DNA of 22,612 nt, taken from positions 1 through 22,612 of the forward strand of contig CAZPQQ010000052.1 in the NCBI GenBank assembly GCA_964588665.1, written 5' to 3'. The notes under the pieces are model-generated. The model worked only from the letters and a program-made list of their open reading frames with translations. It ran no database searches and had not been told where the DNA came from. This stretch comes from UBA2160 sp964588665. Lineage in GTDB: Bacteria; Chloroflexota; Dehalococcoidia; Lucifugimonadales; UBA1123. This document shows, piece after piece, positions 7,423 to 13,437 of this stretch (the stretch's first letter is position 1; each line of letters begins with the position of its first letter). Both the position numbers and the translations under genes were made by a program.

Positions 7423-8046
7423 ATGGACTCGCACGGGGCGCAACGGTCTACTCGGGGGCTTCTGTTCGTCCTCTCCGGACCTTCCGGCGTGGGCAAAGAC
7501 GCGCTGTTGGACCGAATGAAAGATTCCGGTCTCCCCTACCACTTCACCGTCACAGCCACCACAAGGCCAATGCGTGAGAACGAAATCGACGGCCGCGACT
7601 ACCAATTTGTAGCGCCCGATCGATTCAAGCAGATGATCGACGGCGATGAGCTGCTGGAGTGGGCGGAGGTCTACGGCAACTATTACGGCGTGCCCAAAGC
7701 ACAGGTCGTCGACGCGATCGAGGAAGGGCGCGACGTTGTCATCAAGATCGACGTTCAGGGCGCCGCAACCATCCGCAAGAAGGCCCCTGGCGGGGTATTC
7801 ATCTTCCTCGAAGCGCCGAATCTCCAGGAGCTGTCCGATCGGCTCACCGCGCGGATGACCGAGTCGTCGGAAGCGCTCAAGAGGAGAATCGAGACCGCCG
7901 CACAAGAGATGGACCAGGCCCCCAGTTTCGACTATCGAGTCGTGAACCGCTCTGGCAGACTGGGCGAGGCTGTGGCCGAAGTCGAGCAGATCATCAGCGC
8001 GGAGCGGGCGCGGCCGCACGGCGATATCTTCGCCGAGGGGTCGTAG
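7423..8046 (+). CDS. gmk: Guanylate kinase
   Basis: Phosphorylates GMP to GDP with ATP. The 207-residue protein contains the P-loop GPSGVGKD (about 19-26), TTRPMRENEIDGRDYQFV (GMP binding), EWAEVYGNYYGVP, and IDVQGA. In place of the usual Ser/Thr after the P-loop Lys it has Asp (GKD), a variation that could change Mg-ATP coordination. The ATG at 7423, 10 nt after aroA, was chosen because the longer open frame upstream overlaps aroA; the ribosome site is weak. A degraded copy of its last 28 codons occurs at 9229-9312. Confidence 0.95.
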   Translation: MDSHGAQRSTRGLLFVLSGPSGVGKDALLDRMKDSGLPYHFTVTATTRPMRENEIDGRDYQFVAPDRFKQMIDGDELLEWAEVYGNYYGVPKAQVVDAIEEGRDVVIKIDVQGAATIRKKAPGGVFIFLEAPNLQELSDRLTARMTESSEALKRRIETAAQEMDQAPSFDYRVVNRSGRLGEAVAEVEQIISAERARPHGDIFAEGS

Positions 8047-8071
8047 CGGCGCTTATTCGTTAGCCGCCAGA

Positions 8072-8216
8072 GCAGGGACCAAAGGGACGACAGGGACTCG
8101 AAGCGACACGTCGGGAGGGAGATCGTGAGGAGGCGTCTCAGTGCATTTGGGATATCCGGGGGACTGGGCGGGTCCAATTGCCATGACGCGGAACCACACG
8201 ATCATGCGTATTGACG
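8072..8216 (+). repeat. Imperfect direct repeat, copy 1 (downstream of gmk)
   Basis: About 145 bp, from GCAGGGACCAAAGGGACGAC to TATTGACG, resemble 9348-9490 in the same order: GACAGGGACTC, GTGCATT, GGGTCCA and a TTGACG end match. Each copy follows a gmk 3' end, real or remnant, so the duplicated unit spanned the gmk end plus its downstream region. Identity is moderate by eye (around 70%), so the event is old. Confidence 0.6.
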
Positions 8217-8250
8217 TGGTGACTTTGAGTTCTCCGTACCTGTTTCCCCG

Positions 8251-8460
8251 CTAGTCGTTCCCCGGATCACGTGGCGCGTCACCGGCCCGATGAGTATGGG
8301 TTGTAGTATGTGCCCATCCGTTTCCATCTTCGAATGGAAAGTCGACGGCCTCCCACCTATCCGGGTTTCCGGTCGTCCATGGATCGAGGTAAACGACGCG
8401 CCCGCTGCAGATTGCTTCAAGTCGTACGAAATGGTGGAAGCCAAAGAGGGTCCAATGTTG
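8251..8460 (-). pseudogene. Remnant of a metallo-beta-lactamase-fold hydrolase (UlaG-like N-terminus)
   Basis: The minus-strand frame reads LFGFHHFVRLEA, then GRVVYLDPWTTGNP, EAVDFPFED and THTHRAGDA, ending at a TAG. This order resembles the N-terminal part of UlaG-like metallo-beta-lactamase-fold proteins: first beta strands, IDPW-type strand, then the THxHxDHxGD metal motif. Here the metal motif is shortened (THTHRAGD) and there is no start codon with a ribosome site. Only about 70 of about 220 residues remain, so it is a decayed fragment. Other open frames over the same bases on the plus strand (8290-8580) have no recognisable content. Confidence 0.4.
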
Positions 8461-8517
8461 CCGCGCTCGAATCTTCTCAATCCTCCAGCACCTCCAGGTG
8501 CGCGTTACAAGCGCCGC

Positions 8518-9072
8518 TCAGGAAACCTGTTGCCAGTCCGCACAATTGCCAACACGATGAAACCCAAGACCGGGATCTGAGTAGCCCGGATCATCGGCGG
8601 CCTGATAATTGCCAGCTCCTCGAGCGTTATTGACGGCGGCGGTGTAGAAGTCCGTCATCTGCTGGAATTCGGCGTCTTCCTCGGCTTGTGTGCAGACGCA
8701 TTCTTCGTCTGTTTCGCCAGAAGTGGAGGGTCGATCCGTCGTCGTGCCTCCGGTTATGGGCGCAATCGAACTCGTACCTTCTGTTCCGGATGCAACGGTA
8801 GCGGTCCCGGCGCCGACTGGGACGACTGTTCCACATGCGCATGTGGCTGGTTGAGTGCCCAACAACAGATATCGCCTGGTTGTCGTTGGGACGCAGGATT
8901 GCCCAGGTGGGCACGCGCCACTGCAATAGTCCCTCAGAAAGGTACGGGTGATCAATCTGCACGGCCCAGGAACTGCCAGCCCAACCGGGTTGAACAACAA
9001 GAGGCCAACATAGATGACGACGCCCGCGACAACTACCACAACCACGACCGTCACTATGACTGTTTCAATCAT
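8518..9072 (-). CDS. Membrane-anchored Cys-rich hypothetical protein
   Basis: Not recognised. The 184-residue protein begins with an unusually Val-rich transmembrane segment (residues 4-27), then an extracytoplasmic part with seven Cys, including CSGACPPGQSC near residues 50-60 and CACG near 77, which suggests disulfides. A Ser/Thr/Gly linker (about 85-117) and an acidic ECVCTQAEED segment follow. The start ATG at 9072 is supported by GAGGGA about eight nt upstream. It lies between two copies of an imperfect direct repeat and probably came in as an insertion beside gmk. The TGA at 8518 is followed in frame by the hydrolase remnant; I take it as a normal stop. Confidence 0.6.
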   Translation of the reverse strand: MIETVIVTVVVVVVVAGVVIYVGLLLFNPVGLAVPGPCRLITRTFLRDYCSGACPPGQSCVPTTTRRYLLLGTQPATCACGTVVPVGAGTATVASGTEGTSSIAPITGGTTTDRPSTSGETDEECVCTQAEEDAEFQQMTDFYTAAVNNARGAGNYQAADDPGYSDPGLGFHRVGNCADWQQVS

Positions 9073-9228
9073 TGCAATGTCCCTCTATCCGGATTTTCCC
9101 AAACGGGGCTTGCTGTCTTCGCGAACACCACATTCTGGAATTGCACAAACGATACGGCCGCCTGTTGAGGTTGTCAATCGCCGTCTGAATCGCTTCAAAC
9201 TTGCCTCGAAGAACCGCTCAGTTGCTCC

Positions 9229-9312
9229 GGCTGGCTGGACGACGCGGTCGCCGAAGTCGAGCGGATCGTCCAGGCCGATAGCGTGCAGCCGGATGGCGAT
9301 ATTCTCGCCTGA
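9229..9312 (+). pseudogene. Remnant copy of the gmk 3' end
   Basis: Translates as GWLDDAVAEVERIVQADS then VQPDGDILA and a TGA, matching the last part of Gmk (GRLGEAVAEVEQIISAER, RPHGDIFA). Upstream bases are too diverged to follow the match. It shows that the gmk end and its downstream region were once duplicated. The rest of 9073-9564 holds no credible gene apart from this and repeat copy 2. Confidence 0.65.
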
Positions 9313-9347
9313 TAGCCCAGGCCGGAGCCTATCCGGAAACCGTCATT

Positions 9348-9490
9348 GCAGGGAGCGAAGGGATGACAGGGACTCAAGGGACCGTTGGGTCGGCAAACGT
9401 GAGTGTGCGTTTCCGTGCATTCGGGTCCGCGGCAGGGCTGGGTGGGTCCAGTCGCCAAGATGTGGGGCCGCACGCCGACACGCCTTGACG
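9348..9490 (+). repeat. Imperfect direct repeat, copy 2
   Basis: Partner of 8072-8216, found 36 nt after the gmk remnant stop; copy 1 lies 26 nt after the true gmk stop. The two copies flank the inserted 1-kb region. Confidence 0.6.
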
Positions 9491-9564
9491 CAGCCGGTCT
9501 CCTCTGTCGATAATGCGCGCCAACGACATCGAATACCCGGCTGACGGACTTCGGAGGATGATCG

Positions 9565-10761
9565 ATGGAACAAGCTCTCGCGGATGTGAAAGTGCTCGAC
9601 CTAACCCACGTCCAGGCCGGGCCTTCGTGCGGCCAGATGCTGGGTTTCCTTGGAGCAGACGTCGTCAAGGTCGAGGACACGCGGGGCGGCGACTCGACTA
9701 GGATCGACCTTGCTCACAGAGAGGATTCGGACAGTTTCTACTTCCTCGTATTCAACAACAACAAGCGCGCGATCACGATCAATCTGAAGACCGATCAGGG
9801 CAAGGAACTGTTCAAGGGAATGATCCGCTGGGCCGACGTGCTGGTCGAGAATTTCTCGAAGGGCATGCTGGACAGACTTGGCCTGGGTTGGGACGTTCTT
9901 CACGAAACCAACGAGCGATTGGTCTACGCGTCGATCAAAGGGTTCGGAGAGTACGGGCCCGACTCCGACTTCAAGGGCTACGAGTTCGTCGCGCAGGCAG
10001 TCGGCGGGGCGATGGCGACAACCGGCGCCGCCGACCGGCCGCCCCCGATGATAGCGCCGGGCGTAGGCGACTCCGGCTCAGGGTTGACGGCGGCTATCGG
10101 AATCCTCGCCGCGCTCCACAAGCGCGATCGAACGGGAAAGGGCCAGAAGGTCGAAATCTCGATGCAGGACGTCGTCGTGAACCTGATGCGGATGCGCATC
10201 ACGCCGACACTGGCCGAAGGACACGAGCGTCCGCGCCAGGGACACATGGGTTCCCGGGGCATCCCGATGGTGTTCCCGTGCCTCGGCGGAGGGCCGGACG
10301 ACTACGTTCTGATTCATCCCCGAGGCGACGGCTGGGACATGATGCTGGCCGCGATCGACCGCGCCGACCTGATCGGCGACCCTCGCTTCGACGACGAGGG
10401 CGAGCGCGCCAAGAACGCCGAAGAAGCGACCGCGGCGATCACAGCGTGGACCACCAAGCACACGAAGGATGAAGCGTGGCGGATCATCGCCAGAGGCGGA
10501 GTGCTTGCAGGCGCGACATACAACACCGAAGAGTTGCTAGAGTTGGAGCACCTGCGCGAGCGCGAGATGGTCGTCACGGTCGACGATCCGGTCAGGGGCG
10601 ACTACACGATGATCGGCATGCCTATCAAGCTGTCCGACGAACACACGACAGTCACCAAAGCCCCACGATACGGCGAGCACACGGCGGAAGTGCTGAAGAC
10701 CATCCTCGGCTGCAGCGACGACGACATCGCCGAGTTCAGGGAGAACGGGGTGATCGCTTAG
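9565..10761 (+). CDS. CaiB/BaiF family (class III) CoA-transferase, formyl-CoA-transferase-like
   Basis: Family III CoA-transferases move CoA between carboxylic acids through an aspartyl-CoA thioester. The 398-residue protein shows the N-terminal VKVLDLTHVQAGPSCGQML, GADVVKVED, the NNNKRAITINLK segment, ENFSKGMLDRLGLG, and GVGDSGSGLTAAIGILAAL. The Asp in GDSGSG is residue 169, the same number as the catalytic aspartate of formyl-CoA transferase (Frc). The region after it (GKGQKVEISMQDVVVNLMR) also resembles Frc more than CaiB. The ATG at 9565 has GGAGG at a proper distance. Substrate is not deducible from context, since neighbours are unrelated. Confidence 0.9.
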   Translation: MEQALADVKVLDLTHVQAGPSCGQMLGFLGADVVKVEDTRGGDSTRIDLAHREDSDSFYFLVFNNNKRAITINLKTDQGKELFKGMIRWADVLVENFSKGMLDRLGLGWDVLHETNERLVYASIKGFGEYGPDSDFKGYEFVAQAVGGAMATTGAADRPPPMIAPGVGDSGSGLTAAIGILAALHKRDRTGKGQKVEISMQDVVVNLMRMRITPTLAEGHERPRQGHMGSRGIPMVFPCLGGGPDDYVLIHPRGDGWDMMLAAIDRADLIGDPRFDDEGERAKNAEEATAAITAWTTKHTKDEAWRIIARGGVLAGATYNTEELLELEHLREREMVVTVDDPVRGDYTMIGMPIKLSDEHTTVTKAPRYGEHTAEVLKTILGCSDDDIAEFRENGVIA

Positions 10762-10844
10762 GGTTGGGGGTGTTGTGCCAAGGATTCGCAACTTGATATT
10801 ATCGATTCTGCACCAACCATGAAGCTACCGGAAGGGAATTGCCA

Positions 10845-11230
10845 ATGAAAACTAGGATTGCGATGAGTGTGCTGGCTGTCGCCATCTTAGCATTGAGCTG
10901 CGAAACTGAACCGGAAGCGCGAGATTACTTTACTCCATCTGAATTACAGAACATACAACAAGCGAATGAGTTGGCATTCGAAAGCGAATTCATCAATAGT
11001 AGAATCACATTGCGGGGTGAAGTTGAGAGTGTGGAAGAAAGGTTATTTTCAGGACTCCGAGTCACTTTGAGAGACGGCTCGCACACCATCGACTGCAATA
11101 CAGACGACGATCAGAGGTCAAAGCTAGAAGCCCTTCGCCAGGGCAGGAAATCGTAGCGGTGGGGACAGTTGAATACGGATTTATCGGATTTGACCTTTAC
11201 GATTGCAACGTTTATACCACGTTTAGGTAA
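10845..11230 (+). pseudogene. OB-fold (tRNA_anti-like) small lipoprotein, frameshifted
   Basis: The open frame from ATG 10845 (GAAGGGA ribosome site) has a signal sequence ending in a lipobox-like ALSC, then NSRITLRGEVESVEE and RVTLRDGSHTIDCN, typical of small OB-fold lipoproteins that modulate ligand binding in the envelope. It stops at 11156, but the next frame continues the fold with GQEIVAVGTVEYG and LYDCNVYTTFR to TAA at 11228-11230. The switch occurs at about 11135-11145 (CAGGGCAGGAAA), consistent with loss of one base by mutation or an assembly error. The gene is clearly more AT-rich than its neighbours, which hints at recent acquisition. A weak promoter-like TATTAT lies at 10797-10802. 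Confidence 0.6.
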
Positions 11231-11349
11231 CGGCATGTGAATGCAACAAGCCTAGACAAGTTTCTTGCCTGTCCGTTGCGATCCGGATGTTCGACCCTAC
11301 CAACCCCGCGAGGACTCGAATCGGGCAAGAGTGGCCTGTTAAATCAGCT

Positions 11350-12069
11350 TCACATCCCCCCGGACGTGCCGCCGCCGAGCTGCTCCTCGTAGAACTTCAG
11401 CCGTTCCTCGATGTCGGTCTTGGCGCCGAGGCCTTCCTCGATCTCGGCCAGCTTTGATCCGTGGACCGCCGTCAGCATGTACTTCGCCGGGACTCCCGTG
11501 TACGCCCGCATGCCCGCGCAACCGGTGGACATGGCAACGCTGTCGTGTTGCTCGGCGATGGCCAGCACGCTGCAAGCAGGCCGAGCGAAGACCGCTCCTC
11601 GCGGGTTTTCGCGCCACATGATGTTGCCTACGATCTCTTGAAGCACCCCTATTTGGGGCAGCGTCATCCACAAGACCATCACCACTGGATCGAGGGTGAA
11701 CTCCCACAGCGGTCCGTAAACGACCCCCTTGTTGCGGTGTTCAAACCTGGCGGTGGCGGCGATTTCCTCCTCCGGATCGTAATCACCGTCCTCGCACATC
11801 TCCGACATGGCGGCTGCCAGCTCCGAAGGGGCGTCATCCGGCGAAACGAATCCGGCGACCATCCCGCCTATCGCGCACCCTAAATGTTCGGTCGCCGGCG
11901 CGTAGAAGACCCGATCCTCGCCCCATCGCCAAAGGGCGCAGAAGGAGGGCGGCGATTTGGCCAACGTGTAAGCTCCGTCGGGGCATTCGTCGGCGAAACC
12001 GAGGACCACCGGCGGCAAATCCAAATGGAGCTTCTCCGCGAGGAGTCCCGTCAGTTTGTGTTGAATCAT
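11350..12069 (-). CDS. DUF169 family protein
   Basis: Member of DUF169, a family of uncharacterised, roughly 230-250-residue cytosolic proteins common in anaerobes and Chloroflexota. The 239-residue protein starts PPVVLGFAD near residue 19, then SFCALWRWGED, FYAPATEHLGCAIGG, and the C-terminal RPACSVLAIAEQHDSVAMSTGCAGMRAYTGV. Five Cys are spread over these conserved blocks. The ATG at 12069 is preceded by GGAGG. It lies 34 nt downstream of the UxxU HMA gene on the same strand, so the two almost certainly form one transcript. Function is unknown; the context suggests a role linked to metal handling, which is inference. It is intact and needs no recoding. Confidence 0.85.
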   Translation of the reverse strand: MIQHKLTGLLAEKLHLDLPPVVLGFADECPDGAYTLAKSPPSFCALWRWGEDRVFYAPATEHLGCAIGGMVAGFVSPDDAPSELAAAMSEMCEDGDYDPEEEIAATARFEHRNKGVVYGPLWEFTLDPVVMVLWMTLPQIGVLQEIVGNIMWRENPRGAVFARPACSVLAIAEQHDSVAMSTGCAGMRAYTGVPAKYMLTAVHGSKLAEIEEGLGAKTDIEERLKFYEEQLGGGTSGGM

Positions 12070-12103
12070 GCACAGCCTCCAGCGGCGGCGCCGCCCGTAG
12101 TCG

Positions 12104-12385
12104 CTAGTTCTCCGCGGAGGGATCAGACCCTAAGATGCCGCCGACGTCCGGCCTCGGCGCATTCTCCGCTGCGATCCCGAGGTTGGCGCCATCGATGGCC
12201 TTCCGCACGGCTTCTTCGCTCACTTTGGCGGAGTCGTAGACAACGCTCGCCACTTTTGAAGCCTGGTCGAAGGATACTTCGATTATTCCTGGCAATTTGT
12301 TGACCTCACGGGTCACAGTCTCGCCTCAGCCCTTTCAGAAAGCAGCGGGCACGACCTGCGTAAGATCGGCGTAGTCCGTTGGCAT
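12104..12385 (-). CDS. MerP-like heavy-metal-associated (HMA) domain selenoprotein with UxxU metal site
   Basis: A 93-codon frame (ATG at 12385; an alternative ATG lies at 12391) with a GAAAGGG ribosome site, two in-frame TGAs and a TAG stop. Read through, it begins TQVVPAAF-U17-K-G-U20-GETVTREV, followed by NKLPGIIEVSFD, VVYDSAKVSEEAVRKAID. This is the full beta-alpha-beta-beta-alpha-beta HMA fold of MerP/CopZ. The two TGAs fall on the two cysteines of the GMTCxxC metal site: MerP VPGMTCAAC aligns with VPAAFUKGU. A hairpin 11 nt after the second TGA is a candidate SECIS. No signal peptide is visible, so it is likely cytosolic. The likely role is binding of soft metal such as Hg(II) or Cu(I) through two selenolates. 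It precedes DUF169 and is divergent from the MerB-like selenoprotein gene. A gene caller would report only the part from GTG 12316 and miss the metal site. Confidence 0.85.
12291..12325 (-). promoter_or_regulatory. Candidate bacterial SECIS element of the UxxU HMA gene
   Basis: Counting from the base after the second TGA on the minus strand, positions 11-15 (TGACC) pair with 21-25 (GGTCA) around a CGTGA loop, and positions 1-3 (GGC) pair with 33-35 (GCC). The loop begins 16 nt after UGA20 and 25 nt after UGA17, so one hairpin could serve both codons. The geometry matches the two elements in the MerB-like gene. Confidence 0.6.
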
Positions 12386-12400
12386 TGTCATCCCTTTCAA

Positions 12401-12572
12401 GCCGTCAGCCGTCGGCTGTCGGCTGTCGGCTGTCGGCTGTCNNNNNNNNNNNNNNNNNNNNNNNNNNNNNNNNNNNNNNNNNNNNNNNNNNNNNNNNNNN
12501 NNNNNNNNNNNNNNNNNNNNNNNNNNNNNNNNNNNNNNNNNGTCGGCTGTCGGCTGTCGGCTGTCGGCTGTC
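12401..12572. repeat. Heptamer tandem repeat (GGCTGTC/GTCGGCT) interrupted by a 100-N assembly gap
   Basis: Bases 12401-12441 and 12542-12572 are arrays of the 7-mer GTCGGCT with GCCGTCA variants at the left end. Between them lie exactly 100 Ns, a scaffolding gap of unknown true length. The assembly evidently broke inside the array. It separates the divergent HMA and MerB-like genes, so their adjacency rests on scaffolding, although each gene is complete on its own contig. Confidence 0.9.
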
Positions 12573-12656
12573 AAAAGCCTACGACCTGGCGCCGATGCGG
12601 TCAAGGCCAGAACCGTCCGTTGCCGCCGGGGCGCGTGAGAAGTGACCTGAGCCCGC

Positions 12657-12685
12657 TTGACCGCTAGGCAGCCGGCGCGTACCGT
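12657..12685 (+). promoter_or_regulatory. Weak candidate promoter for the MerB-like gene
   Basis: TTGACC (12657-12662), a 17-nt spacer and TACCGT (12680-12685). The -10 is poor. I see no MerR-type operator dyad in 12573-12768, which otherwise holds no gene. Confidence 0.25.
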
Positions 12686-12768
12686 TGGGTCACGGCAGAG
12701 GCAAGCCCCGGGCATGCATCATCGCGGGTCAACGGCGAACACCACCATCCACAGGAGGCGCAGACACC

Positions 12769-13413
12769 ATGGCCGACATTAAGCTGCTCGACAACGCGTT
12801 CCACAGCATCATGCAACATTTCATAGACACGGGACGAGCTCCTCACTACACCGACTTGGCCAAGGAGTTTGGGCTAGCGATGGAGGAAGGACGCCAGCTC
12901 CTCCACGACCTGATAGCCACCGGCATACCGGCGTGGGTCCACCCCGGCACGGAAGACATCGTCTCGTTCGCGCCGTTCAACAGCATGCCGACCATGTATC
13001 GTGTCACCGTCGACGGCAGGCAGAGCTGGTTCGCTCAATGAGGGTTCGAGGCGCTGGCGGTACGCTGGCTCTTCCCCGGCAAAACAGTGCGAGTCGACTC
13101 CCCCTGTCTCGATTGCGGCGAGCCGGTCGCGGTGGAGATGCGAGACGAGGAAGTGCTCTCCGTCGACCCGCCGGAAACGGTCGGGTACACCTACGCTGAG
13201 GTCGGCGGGCCGGCCGACAATCGACCGTACAGGTGAGCGGGGATGAACCTCTTCCGGTCGGAAGAGCACGCACGCAACTGGGCGAAATTCGACCCCGCCA
13301 CCGAGCAGCACCTCCAGCCGCTGGCGCACTGGTTGGAGCGGTTCGGCGCTGGGACTTTCCGAGCTCGAGGGGCCACAGATTACATTTCCCGACGTGAAGC
13401 CGGAACGCTCTAA
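12769..13413 (+). CDS. merB: Organomercurial lyase (MerB)-like selenoprotein with two catalytic selenocysteines
   Basis: One frame of 214 codons from ATG 12769 (AGGAGG ribosome site at 12753-12758) to TAA 13411-13413, interrupted only by TGA at 13039 and 13234. Its length equals MerB (212 aa). An N-terminal helical winged-helix-like part (1-70) leads to QSWFAQ-U91-GFEALAVRWLFPGKT, aligning with MerB LYAWC96ALDTLIFPALIGRT. DSPCLDCGEPV (C113) aligns with the C117 region, and PYR-U156-AGMNLFRSEEHARNW aligns with SFC159CHVHFFASVPTAEDW. Both catalytic cysteines, which protonate the C-Hg bond and hold Hg(II), are thus TGA. The third catalytic residue D99 is E94. SECIS-like hairpins follow both TGAs. 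The likely reaction is cleavage of organomercury or a related C-metal(loid) bond, inferred from the family. The flavoprotein gene starts 24 nt downstream. Gene callers would split this into a 90-residue and a 57-residue fragment. Confidence 0.9.
13042..13077 (+). promoter_or_regulatory. Candidate SECIS element after UGA91 of the MerB-like gene
   Basis: Counting from the base after UGA, GGG (1-3) pairs with CCC (33-35), GAG (7-9) with CTC (28-30), and GCG (10-12) with CGC (22-24), leaving a CUGGCGGUA loop and a three-base bulge. It is weaker than the element after UGA156 but has the same overall frame. Confidence 0.45.
13237..13271 (+). promoter_or_regulatory. Strong candidate SECIS element after UGA156 of the MerB-like gene
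   Basis: A perfect 7-bp hairpin CTCTTCC-GGTC-GGAAGAG (13249-13266) begins 13 nt after the UGA. Its GGUC loop occupies positions 20-23 after the UGA, and the E. coli fdhF SECIS has GGUCU at 19-23. A base stem GCG (1-3) with CGC (33-35) closes the structure. This is what SelB recognition requires in known bacterial SECIS elements. Confidence 0.75.
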
Positions 13414-13437
13414 TCTGCAGGGGGGGGGTCGAAACAG

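Noticed and set aside
8510..8520. Readthrough of the TGA ending the Cys-rich protein into the hydrolase fragment
   Set aside because: The following residues up to the fragment look non-coding and no Cys position or convincing hairpin supports recoding.
8290..8580. Plus-strand 96-codon open frame
   Set aside because: No ribosome site, no recognisable content, and it overlaps the more family-like minus-strand fragment.
11305..11340. T-arm-like GATTCGAGTCC on the minus strand suggesting a tRNA
   Set aside because: The five-base stems around the loop do not pair and no D or anticodon arm could be drawn.
11330..11352. Possible C-terminal Sec (TGA-AGC-TGA) in DUF169
   Set aside because: The protein already has family length at the first TGA, the frame beyond is not protein-like, and there is no family Cys to replace.
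12401..12572. CRISPR array
   Set aside because: The unit is seven bases with no spacers; it is a simple tandem repeat.
12335..12715. Minus-strand open frame running through the N gap
   Set aside because: Open only because of heptamer repeats and Ns; its last residues are the true N-terminus of the HMA selenoprotein.
12104..13413. Alternative genetic code in which TGA is a regular sense codon
   Set aside because: Many intact genes in the window (M50 protease, tyrA, flavoprotein, enoyl-CoA hydratase, M1 peptidase) end at TGA at the expected family length.
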